A DNA stretch of 64,000 bases from an uncultured Prevotellaceae bacterium (GTDB taxonomy: Bacteria; Bacteroidota; Bacteroidia; Bacteroidales; Bacteroidaceae), in contig CACYME010000008.1 in NCBI GenBank assembly GCA_902775475.1, positions 201,513 through 265,512 on the forward strand. Direction: 5' to 3'. Shown piece by piece: positions 8,649 to 16,032 of the stretch (position 1 is the first letter of the stretch; each line of letters opens with the position of its first letter). The position numbers and the translations under genes are program-made. The notes beneath the pieces are model-generated. The model was not told where the DNA came from. It saw only the letters and a program-made list of their open reading frames with translations, and made no database searches.

Positions 8649-10631
8649 ATGGGCTGGAGTAGTTTGGGCTCATGGCTTGGAGAAGTTGTCTGGGATAAAA
8701 CGCATGGTACAGACTATGCAGATAGTTTCCACGAACATATCACCAAAGATTATGGCGATGATGCACCTTATGTCAATGCTGTCATTGATCATGCTTTGGG
8801 AGCAGTTCCTGTTGCTGGGTGGGTTCGTGAATATAATCAATCGAAAGACCGTACAATTATGGAGAATCAGTCAGAAAGAATCCATACTGAGCTTACGGTG
8901 GGTAGTATGTTTCCAGTTGTAGGAAAAGTAGCAGGTGCTGTAGATGCAGTATACCATACAGCGGAGGGCATTGAAGATACTGTTGAATTAGTGGTGGCTG
9001 CCAATACGACGATAGAAGAAAAAGATGAACATGGCAATACGATATATAGGGATGCGCCAACAACCGAGAAGATGATTCAAGCCGAAGTTCATTTCATTAG
9101 TGGAACCGTTGGGGCTGTCTTTACTATAGCAGGCGAAAATTTTACCAAGGGAGCAAGTGCTGCAGCTACTAATGCAGCCAATATTGGAGTAAGGGGAACT
9201 CAAGCTGCAACTGGAGCTACGAAAGGTTTCTTTAGAAGAGCCGTTGAGACAGTTTTTGTGAAGAATGCCGACAGAGCTGCAAAAGCAGCTGCAGAGGCTT
9301 CAGAAGCCTCATCAAAGGCAGCTGCAGAAGCGGCGAGACACACGTCGGGGGAAGCTTCGAGGTCAGCGATTAACTCTGCTCATTTAATAAAAGATGCAAG
9401 ATTAGCAGAAGAGCAAATAGCGCGGGAAGCATCTATAGCAGCTGAAGAAGCAGCAAGAACTTCAGAAATAGCTTTAAGGGAAGCTTCGGAAGAAGCAGCT
9501 AAGGCAACAACAGCAGAGGCGGCAAAAGCCGCTGCAGACAAAACGGCAAAAGCCGCAGAGCAAGCAGTAAAAGATGCAGCAGAAGCCGCAAGAAGTAAAA
9601 CGGTTTTGGATGCAGCGAAAAAAAATGCGGATGACGCCATTTCGTATACTTTAGAAGTAGCATCAGAAGCTGCAAGAAATACCGAATTAGCAGAACAAGC
9701 AGCGAGAAAAGCAGCGGAAAATGCGGCAAAAAAGCAAGCACAAAGCGAAGCGGCAAAGACAGCAAAGGACGTTGCAGTAAAAACATTAGACAAGCTTGAA
9801 GAGGAAGTAGTGGTTGGGGGAAAAATTGGCGATATGTTGGCAAGAAGTAATAATGTAAGGTCATATATTGTCAATGGACTAACAGCAGGAGGAGTGTTTC
9901 TTTATGACCCAAACAAAGCTATTGCGCAAAAAATCGTGTTAGGAAACGTAGAAGACTGGGGGAAGGGAAAGGGTATTCTATTAAGTGATTATGATAGTAT
10001 GAGCCAAAGCCAATGGGAAAAAAACGACTCCAAGTCTCAGACTAACACCAATACTCAAACTGGCAATAACAATCAAGCTAATACCGATGCCAAGAAAAAG
10101 AAAGACACCGTTCAAGTTCAGCAAGACAAAACAGCTTTGGAAGAAAAGAAAATACAGAAACAGCAGGAACTGGATGATGCCATAAAAGATGAGGCTTTTT
10201 TGGGTGGAGAGTTGAAAGATAGACATCAAGAAACTGGCGAAGCAGAGCAGGCATTAGACGTTGCTTACCGAAGGAAGGTGAATTACGAGCAGAATATGAA
10301 AGCCCTAATATGGGAGCCAGAGGAGGAAGCCAAGAGAACGGGCGACAACAGCAAGTTGCCAGATCCAGGACTCAAAAAGAATATGGAGGAAATGTATGAG
10401 CAGCTAAAGAAAAACGAGGAGCTAGCACAGGGCAATTACAATGGTGCAAAAATCTCGGAAGAACTGACAAAAGACCTGCTCGATGAAGCCACACAGCGCA
10501 AGGAAACAGCACAGAAAAGTATCAAAGACATAGACAATGATATTTATGGCTTACAGAACTCTACTAACAACAACCAACGAAAGCCAGACTCCAATAATGA
10601 CTTTTCCAAATATGAAAGCTATGGCGCTTGA
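8649..10631 (+). CDS. Candidate T6SS effector, Ala-rich with hydrophobic N-terminal segments
   Basis: 660 residues; no family recognised. Residues 1-200 contain several hydrophobic, Gly/Ala-rich segments (VIDHALGAVPVAGWV, GSMFPVVGKVAGAVDAVYH, ISGTVGAVFTIAGENF). Residues 225-400 are strongly Ala-rich helix (AAEASEASSKAAAEAA), and residues 440-660 are a polar coiled coil. There is no signal peptide. Large size, AT-rich composition, position after the PAAR-like gene, and a directly following gene resembling an immunity family all fit an effector/immunity pair, but no catalytic motif is visible. The hydrophobic segments would allow a membrane-acting role (inference). Confidence 0.55.
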   Translation: MGWSSLGSWLGEVVWDKTHGTDYADSFHEHITKDYGDDAPYVNAVIDHALGAVPVAGWVREYNQSKDRTIMENQSERIHTELTVGSMFPVVGKVAGAVDAVYHTAEGIEDTVELVVAANTTIEEKDEHGNTIYRDAPTTEKMIQAEVHFISGTVGAVFTIAGENFTKGASAAATNAANIGVRGTQAATGATKGFFRRAVETVFVKNADRAAKAAAEASEASSKAAAEAARHTSGEASRSAINSAHLIKDARLAEEQIAREASIAAEEAARTSEIALREASEEAAKATTAEAAKAAADKTAKAAEQAVKDAAEAARSKTVLDAAKKNADDAISYTLEVASEAARNTELAEQAARKAAENAAKKQAQSEAAKTAKDVAVKTLDKLEEEVVVGGKIGDMLARSNNVRSYIVNGLTAGGVFLYDPNKAIAQKIVLGNVEDWGKGKGILLSDYDSMSQSQWEKNDSKSQTNTNTQTGNNNQANTDAKKKKDTVQVQQDKTALEEKKIQKQQELDDAIKDEAFLGGELKDRHQETGEAEQALDVAYRRKVNYEQNMKALIWEPEEEAKRTGDNSKLPDPGLKKNMEEMYEQLKKNEELAQGNYNGAKISEELTKDLLDEATQRKETAQKSIKDIDNDIYGLQNSTNNNQRKPDSNNDFSKYESYGA

Positions 10632-10636
10632 CCGTT

Positions 10637-11695
10637 ATGGAATATAGATACCAGACATCTGAAAGCATGGCTCACCTGTATCCCATGGTGAAAATCAAAG
10701 GCCACCTACACATCAACAAGGAGGGCAAAAGCACTCGAACTATCAACTTAGGTAACTACAAACGTGCCGACTGGGGCAACGCCACTGCGCCAACTATCAT
10801 AGACAAGAACACTTATCCCTTTCCTTATAAAGCCAGCATGACATGGCTGTCACCAACAGAGGCGAAGGCATTCAAGGCAGAGACACCGCTTGATAGTGAC
10901 CAAATAGAAAAAAACTGGCAGCAGAAAGATAGCGATGGTTATCCTCTGTTTGAGTTTATTGTTGCTGGTATGGCACCCAATGGGGGATTGGCTGTGTGGT
11001 TGCGAGGACAACGCAAATCAGTGCTCATAGCAACGGCAAAGGGACAGGAATTGGATGATACTGCTGTTGCTGATATGTTGGGCGGAAAGAGCATCAAGGA
11101 AATTAGCCAAACGGCGCTGTGTCAGAATCCAGAGATATTGCAGCACCTGTTAGACAACGGCCTTCCTCCTTGTGACCTTTTCGACCACTGGATGGAACAG
11201 ATGGAATACCGTTATATGCCATTAGAGGAGTATTGGGACGGCGAGACATGGCGGGAGTATGACGAGGACGACCTGTTCTACGACGATATCATGTTGAACG
11301 AACTGCATGTGCAGCGCTACGACGGCACCCATCACCAACTGCCTGATGACATCTCACTGCTGAAATACCACAAGGCAGGAATGCCCAAACAGCTTGCACT
11401 ACGCTGGGACGAGGGGGACAGCCACCTTTCGGCTTATTGGTGGTTTGACGATCAGCTATTATACCCTGTTCTCCACCACTTTTTTTATAGTCTGGCCCCC
11501 GGCGCACGCACAGACTTACTGCTGCGTCTTGACAGCCGCCACCAACGCTTCGAAATGGCATTAAAAGGCGGAGAGATGCTCACACAACCCATAGACATAC
11601 CCCAGACAACGTATCAGCTCATCATCTTCAAAGACGGCCACGAACTCTACCACAGTAAAAACTTCAACAAGGAAGACGGTGCTTGGGACTGGTGA
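10637..11695 (+). CDS. Putative immunity protein, DUF2931-like
   Basis: 352 residues from the ATG at 10637; a TTG at 10628 overlapping the previous stop is a possible but less likely start. The stretch WLSPTEAKAF, later YPLFEFIVAGMAPNGGLAVW, resembles DUF2931 proteins, which are common beside T6SS effectors. The second half is acidic and aromatic (EEYWDGETWREYDEDDLFY). No signal peptide or membrane helix is visible, whereas some relatives are lipoproteins, so the family call is tentative. It starts 5 nt after the candidate effector, so the two are probably translated together; that pairing is the main support for an immunity role. Confidence 0.5.
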   Translation: MEYRYQTSESMAHLYPMVKIKGHLHINKEGKSTRTINLGNYKRADWGNATAPTIIDKNTYPFPYKASMTWLSPTEAKAFKAETPLDSDQIEKNWQQKDSDGYPLFEFIVAGMAPNGGLAVWLRGQRKSVLIATAKGQELDDTAVADMLGGKSIKEISQTALCQNPEILQHLLDNGLPPCDLFDHWMEQMEYRYMPLEEYWDGETWREYDEDDLFYDDIMLNELHVQRYDGTHHQLPDDISLLKYHKAGMPKQLALRWDEGDSHLSAYWWFDDQLLYPVLHHFFYSLAPGARTDLLLRLDSRHQRFEMALKGGEMLTQPIDIPQTTYQLIIFKDGHELYHSKNFNKEDGAWDW

Positions 11696-11742
11696 GACAC
11701 TATACACGACAATTATAGATAACCATTAAAACCTACAGAAAT

Positions 11743-12081
11743 ATGATAGACCTGACCAAATTTAGTTTCCTTTCAAAGAAAATAGAGTTCTTCATCGGTG
11801 TGAACTCAAGTACGCAAATCGTGGTGGCCACGGAGCGGGGCATCATCTGCCAGGGCACGATGGACCACTGCATGAACGAGTTGCGCGAGTTTGCCGTGCG
11901 CTGCCAGCCCGACCGCGTGCTGCGCTTCAACGTGGGCAACAACGTGTCGAGCCAGGTGGACGGCATGCGCGCCGCTGCCGACGACGTGAAGGCCAACATC
12001 AAGGGCTACCTGACGATGATGGCCTCGTCGTGCCGCTGCAAGGTGGAGGTGTATTCCGGCATGAATACCACCTTCGCCTAA
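11743..12081 (+). CDS. Small unknown protein at the entry of the ubiquitin-like module
   Basis: 112 residues; not recognised. Predicted small alpha/beta fold (IEFFIGVNSSTQIVVATERG, then a helical stretch and RVLRFNVGNN). No signal peptide, several Cys (C36, C43, C54 region and a CRC pair near the end). Base composition changes within its first 80 nt from AT-rich to the GC-rich style of the following genes, so the cargo cassette ends here. It is followed by the 21-bp repeats and the ubiquitin-like gene. It may belong to the conjugation module or close the cargo cassette. Confidence 0.6.
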   Translation: MIDLTKFSFLSKKIEFFIGVNSSTQIVVATERGIICQGTMDHCMNELREFAVRCQPDRVLRFNVGNNVSSQVDGMRAAADDVKANIKGYLTMMASSCRCKVEVYSGMNTTFA

Positions 12082-12112
12082 GAGGGGGGAAAACAGCCCC
12101 CAGCGGCACGCA

Positions 12113-12177
12113 AAAATTTGGCGTTGACTTTTGAAAATTTGGCGTTGACTTTTTCAAAAAAGTCGTTGACTTTTTCA
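12113..12177 (+). repeat. Three 21-bp tandem repeats before the ubiquitin-like gene
   Basis: GCGTTGACTTTT-type cores begin at 12120, 12141 and 12162, exactly 21 bp apart (two helical turns). The first two share AAAATTTGGCGTTGACTTTT; the third is diverged (AGTCGTTGACTTTTTC). All copies face the same side of the helix, which suits binding by a regulator. The array ends 65 nt before the ubiquitin-like start codon. A single related copy lies at 51015, before the helicase gene. Confidence 0.75.
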
Positions 12178-12242
12178 GAGGGGCCAAAACCGCTGTTTTT
12201 CAGTACGACAAAAATCAATAATAAACAAAACTATAAAAAGCT

Positions 12243-12569
12243 ATGACAGAACAAGAATTTTATCAGGAAGAGTTTATCGTCATGCTCACCATCGACGGAA
12301 CATCGTATGACGAGATTGAAGTGAAGGTGACCGACCCGAACAAGACCATCCGCGACCAGATCAACAGCATCGTGCAGGTGTTCGAGCTGCCAAAGATGGA
12401 CAACGGCGGCAACCCCATCCAGTATCTGCTGGGCAAGCTGATGGACGGCGACGAGGAGCCTGTCATCCTGGAGTTCGAGGACGAGAATGGCCGCGAGATG
12501 GCCCTCATCGACTACGAGATTGCTCCCATGGACCACCTGCACCTCATCTCGGTGCCCATCGCTGGATGA
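12243..12569 (+). CDS. Ubiquitin-like beta-grasp modifier ending in Ala-Gly
   Basis: 108 residues. The order strand (FIVMLTIDG), strand (EIEVKVTD), helix (TIRDQINSIVQVFELP), strands and the closing LIDYEIAPMDHLHLI follow the ubiquitin fold; the last segment lines up with ubiquitin LSDYNIQKESTLHLV. The chain stops right after VPIAG, so the terminal Gly is exposed without processing, in place of the usual Gly-Gly. No signal peptide: cytoplasmic. Genes for an E2, a JAMM peptidase, a RING-like protein and an E1 follow on the same strand, so it is most likely the modifier they attach, through its terminal Gly, to a Lys or other target group. The fold call alone would be moderate; the context makes it strong. 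A non-conjugated YukD-like role is the alternative. Confidence 0.85.
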   Translation: MTEQEFYQEEFIVMLTIDGTSYDEIEVKVTDPNKTIRDQINSIVQVFELPKMDNGGNPIQYLLGKLMDGDEEPVILEFEDENGREMALIDYEIAPMDHLHLISVPIAG

Positions 12570-12714
12570 AATGATAAGTGATAAGTGATGAGTGATAAGT
12601 GAAGAGTGAAGAATTTGCTTCCGCTTTCTTAACTTGAAAAATCTCAAACCTCAAATCTCAAGCACCGAACTTCAAGCCTGAAACCTCAAATCTCAAACCT
12701 CAAATCAAAAAAAC
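12570..12714 (+). repeat. Two period-7 tandem arrays between the ubiquitin-like and E2 genes
   Basis: 12570-12612 is a run of GTGATAA-type heptamers drifting into GTGAAGA; about 12642-12710 is a run of CTCAAAC/CTCAAAT heptamers with a few degenerate units. The piece AAGTGAAGAGTGAAGAATTT with following GCT (12597-12619) recurs in the terminator at 49587. No open frame or promoter is visible in this gap. Confidence 0.75.
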
Positions 12715-13371
12715 ATGAATCCCGCAATAAACAACTTTAACCTGAAGGAACTGAAGGGTCGCGACGCCCGCCTGTTCCAAGAGTGGAAGGAGCTTGACTC
12801 CGTGTGCAGCAAGCGCAAGGCCGAGGCTGCCAATCCGCTGAAGCCATCGCTGTCGTACATCATCCGCCGCAAGAACGCCATGGGCCTGCCCACGGAGTTC
12901 GAAATCTGGTATCGCTGCAAGAGCATCGTAGGCGTGGAGGAGACCGAGCCACCTCGCAAGCCCATCTTCGGCTATCTGCACAAGATGAGCGTGGTGCTGC
13001 CCAACAACTACCCATCGGCCGACGGCAACCCCGTGTTCACGTTCGTCAGCGACGTGTGGCACCCGAACATCCGCTACAGCGGCTCGTTCAAGGGCCACGT
13101 GTGCCTGACCATCAAGGAGATGGGTGTGCTGGCCTCCATCAAGGACCTGGTGCTGCGCGTGGAGCGCTACCTGAAGTACCAGATGTACCACGCCCAGAAC
13201 ACCTACCCCTACCCTGAAGACCAGACGGTGGCCGAGTGGGTGCGCGAAGAAGGTGAGCCCAACGGCTGGGTGAAGTTCACGCAGGACATGCCCGAGGAGC
13301 CGAAGCCACAGCCCAAGCCGGCACCAGCCGAGGGCGAGGAGCCGAAGAAGAGAATATCACTGAGCATCTAA
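12715..13371 (+). CDS. E2-like ubiquitin-conjugating enzyme
   Basis: 218 residues, a typical E2 core plus a Pro/Lys/Glu-rich tail (190-218). Key E2 marks are in order: the N-terminal helix with LKELKGRDARLFQEW, strands, LPNNYPSADGNPVFTF (E2 pattern FPxxYPxxPPxVxF), HPN at 116-118 followed by I, and the active-site Cys at 130 in GHVCL, followed by helices. In E2s this Cys takes the modifier from E1 as a thioester, and the HPN Asn helps isopeptide formation. No signal peptide. It follows the ubiquitin-like gene after a repeat-filled gap of 145 nt and precedes the exported partner genes by 24 nt. HPN is kept, unlike in many bacterial E2 relatives. Very likely a working E2; the target is unknown. 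Confidence 0.9.
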   Translation: MNPAINNFNLKELKGRDARLFQEWKELDSVCSKRKAEAANPLKPSLSYIIRRKNAMGLPTEFEIWYRCKSIVGVEETEPPRKPIFGYLHKMSVVLPNNYPSADGNPVFTFVSDVWHPNIRYSGSFKGHVCLTIKEMGVLASIKDLVLRVERYLKYQMYHAQNTYPYPEDQTVAEWVREEGEPNGWVKFTQDMPEEPKPQPKPAPAEGEEPKKRISLSI

Positions 13372-13395
13372 AAACCAAAACACACCTTACACAGC

Positions 13396-14481
13396 ATGAA
13401 AAAATTACTGTTATCAGTCCTCTGCTGCCTCGTCGCCCTGAACGGATGGGCCGACGAGCAGCGGAAGATCACGCTGAGCAACGACAACACCAAGGAGACC
13501 ATTAACCTGTCGTACTGCAACATCTTCGTCACGCTGCTCAACCCCGACAGCGAGGACACGCCCATGGTGCAGGTGGAGGTGGAGAACCTGGATGAGTCGA
13601 AGCTGCTGGCCTTGTTCAACAAGGCCTACACCGAGAAGCAGGTGAAGAAGCTGAAGCCCTCGTTCCAGTACGACAAGCTCTTTGGTGGCACTAAGGGCAA
13701 GCGTGTCATCGACCCGTATAACCTGGAGACGGGGAAGGACCTGTTCATTGAACCATCTAACAAGTATGCCCTGGGCGCTTTCCAGGTGCAGGCCGAGAAG
13801 CAGCTGGTGGTCCACCTGCCCATCTATCTGGCCAAGGGCAAGGACGGCATCGTGGAGCGCATTCTGGGCAAGGAGAAGCTGTTGCTGCTGCGCAAGCAGC
13901 TCATCGAGATCGACATCGACGTGAGCACGAAGCCCAGCGCCGAGTTTCTGAGCACCCAGGACGAGTGTGAGAAGCTGAAGAAGGAAATCAAGGGCACCGT
14001 GTTCTGCACCGCCAAGAAGCACAAGCAGAGTGTGGAGGAGCAGCAGGAGCCCTACAAGAAGAAGATTGAGGACCTGAAGGCCAAGATCGACGGCATCATC
14101 AGTGCCCACGGATGGACGGCCAATGATGGTGGCTACAAGCGTTTCAGCGCTCTGAAGGACGACCTGGACCAGATTGACCTGGACGCCCAGAAAGGCACTT
14201 GCAGCCAGCACAGGCCCAGCTCGAAGCCTGCCGGCCATCAGTGCAGCTATTGCTCGCTGTCGCTGCAGCAGATTTACCACCGCCTCGACGACCTCTACAA
14301 GAAAATCTACAGCGCCAGCGACCGTCAGGCCACGAAGCAGAGCGTGATGGGCCAGGTGAACGCCCTCTACAACTGCTGCACGGCCGGCGACTGCGCCAAG
14401 CACGCCAGGGACTGGAAGAACGGCGGTGGCGGCTACAAGAGCAAGATTACGGAACGCTATAACCGCATCCAAGGCTTATGA
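13396..14481 (+). CDS. Exported Cys-rich partner protein of the ubiquitin-like module
   Basis: 361 residues; not recognised. Signal peptide at 1-19 (MKKLLLSVLCCLVALNGWA). Residues 20-190 look like a beta-rich domain (FQVQAEKQLVVHLPIYLAKG), then a helical part with Cys/His clusters at about 268-290 (GTCSQH, GHQCSYCS) and 325-340 (NCCTAGDCAKH), able to form disulphides or bind metal. No further membrane helix, so periplasmic. The stop overlaps the next start by 4 nt (ATGA), hence tight co-translation. The LPIYLAKG segment resembles SIPIFLAHY in the next protein, so the two may share a domain. Being periplasmic, it is more likely a sensor or envelope partner than an enzyme of the conjugation cycle (inference). 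Confidence 0.65.
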   Translation: MKKLLLSVLCCLVALNGWADEQRKITLSNDNTKETINLSYCNIFVTLLNPDSEDTPMVQVEVENLDESKLLALFNKAYTEKQVKKLKPSFQYDKLFGGTKGKRVIDPYNLETGKDLFIEPSNKYALGAFQVQAEKQLVVHLPIYLAKGKDGIVERILGKEKLLLLRKQLIEIDIDVSTKPSAEFLSTQDECEKLKKEIKGTVFCTAKKHKQSVEEQQEPYKKKIEDLKAKIDGIISAHGWTANDGGYKRFSALKDDLDQIDLDAQKGTCSQHRPSSKPAGHQCSYCSLSLQQIYHRLDDLYKKIYSASDRQATKQSVMGQVNALYNCCTAGDCAKHARDWKNGGGGYKSKITERYNRIQGL

Positions 14482-16019
14482 CAACCCGATGGCTCAAAAG
14501 CATCGCCGCAGCGCTGCTGATGGTCGTGGCCGGTAGCTCACCCGCCGGGGCAAAGGACGTGATTGACACGCTCTACTCCTCGTCGGGCGACCGCATCATC
14601 CTCGACTACACCATCCAGCAGACAGGCGGGCAGACGACGGTGCGCTTCAACGGTGTGCAGAAGAAGCTCGGCTCGGCCAACCAGAAGAAGTACAAGAAAC
14701 TGGACGAGGTGGCCGTGGTCATCTTCGACCGCACCGGCTCTTACAACGACATGAAGTTCGAGGGCATGACACCCAGCGCCTTCATGCTGCCCGCCGGTGT
14801 GCAGTACAGCTTCTCCAACGACGGCTACTTCCTGCTGCAGGACAATCCGCAGCTGGCATTCACTGCCCCCAGCGAGGCCCAGCTGAGCATTCCCATCTTC
14901 CTGGCCCACTACGAGAAGAAGCGCCACTACAAAATCTTCAGCCAGTGCAACCCGCTGCAGTTCTCGACCAAGGTCAAGAGTGGAGGCGGTGGAGGACGCA
15001 GCAATGGCAGCGCCCGCCAGAGCGGTGGCGGAGACCGGAGCGGCGACCATGCCGCCAATGCCGACGACATCATCACCACCGAGGAGCTGCTCGACGACGG
15101 GCTCACAGCCAGCGACGACGCACTCATCACTCTTGCCAATGTGAAGAACACCCTCGACGGTGTCACCAAGCTGCCCTTCCCCGAGGACCTCACCTTCCAG
15201 GCCAACCATCTGCGCGAGCTGCGCAGCAAGATTTCCGACCTGGAAATACTGCAGCAGATCAACGACCTGCTGGCTGCCTACGACAAGAAGAAGGCTGAGC
15301 TGGAGGAGAGTGCTGCCGGTGAACAGGCTGCCGCTGCCGCCGCTGCCCAGCAGGCCGCTCAGGAACAGGCTGCCGCCCAAGCAGCCCGTCAGGACTCCAT
15401 CCAGGCTGCTCAGGAGCAGAAGGCTGCCGACGACAAGAAGGACATGATGTGGCTCATCGGAGGCATTGCCGGACTGGGCATGCTCCTCATGGCCGGAAAA
15501 CAAATTTTCCAGACCATCAAGAACAACAAGATGCAGAAGATGATGATGGACAACATCAAGAAGGCTCAGGAGCAGGCATTAGGCAACGTGAAGATTCCCG
15601 GACTGGACGACAACCCGCTGACCAAGGACGTGAACGCACAGCTGCAACGCGAGGCGCGCAAGAAGATGAACGCTGGAAGCGACGCTGCCATGGAACAGCT
15701 GAAGGCCCTGCAGAAGGGCAACACTGCCGCTGGCGCCGCCAGTCCATCTGACGGGCCATCCCCAGCCTCCCCCACGCAGCCCACGGCACCTACCCAGCCC
15801 CGCCCCGCCGACCAGCCTGCCACTCCCGGGAAGCGCCGTCTGCGCACAGCCAGCGAGGTGAGAGCAGCTGCCGGCGTTGACTCCACATCGCCCGGAATCA
15901 CCATCACGCCTGGAGCCGCCAAGGCCAGGCCCTCTTCACTGAACGATGCCATACCGGCAAAATATAAGCGCTGGCGCAAACCTGGCACAGACTCACCGAC
16001 CAACAACAACACAAAATAA
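14478..16019 (+). CDS. Exported, single-span partner protein of the ubiquitin-like module
   Basis: 513 residues; not recognised. Signal peptide about 1-25, periplasmic beta-rich domain to about 165, Gly/Ser linker (170-190), helical region, Ala/Gln coiled coil (278-318), one membrane helix at about 323-340 (MMWLIGGIAGLGMLLMAG), then a basic and Pro/Thr/Ala-rich cytoplasmic tail. The topology (periplasmic head, cytoplasmic tail) mirrors the JAMM and RING proteins encoded next, so all three may form one inner-membrane complex (inference). It starts inside the previous stop codon (ATGA) and ends 13 nt before the JAMM gene. Confidence 0.65.
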   Translation: MTTRWLKSIAAALLMVVAGSSPAGAKDVIDTLYSSSGDRIILDYTIQQTGGQTTVRFNGVQKKLGSANQKKYKKLDEVAVVIFDRTGSYNDMKFEGMTPSAFMLPAGVQYSFSNDGYFLLQDNPQLAFTAPSEAQLSIPIFLAHYEKKRHYKIFSQCNPLQFSTKVKSGGGGGRSNGSARQSGGGDRSGDHAANADDIITTEELLDDGLTASDDALITLANVKNTLDGVTKLPFPEDLTFQANHLRELRSKISDLEILQQINDLLAAYDKKKAELEESAAGEQAAAAAAAQQAAQEQAAAQAARQDSIQAAQEQKAADDKKDMMWLIGGIAGLGMLLMAGKQIFQTIKNNKMQKMMMDNIKKAQEQALGNVKIPGLDDNPLTKDVNAQLQREARKKMNAGSDAAMEQLKALQKGNTAAGAASPSDGPSPASPTQPTAPTQPRPADQPATPGKRRLRTASEVRAAAGVDSTSPGITITPGAAKARPSSLNDAIPAKYKRWRKPGTDSPTNNNTK

Positions 16020-16032
16020 CAATTCTCAATAT

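Noticed and set aside
12113-12177. CRISPR-like array
   Set aside because: Repeats are directly adjacent with no spacers and only three units.
15946-16032. Upstream ATG for the JAMM gene
   Set aside because: It overlaps the previous gene by 74 nt and would bury the signal-like segment that begins at 16033.
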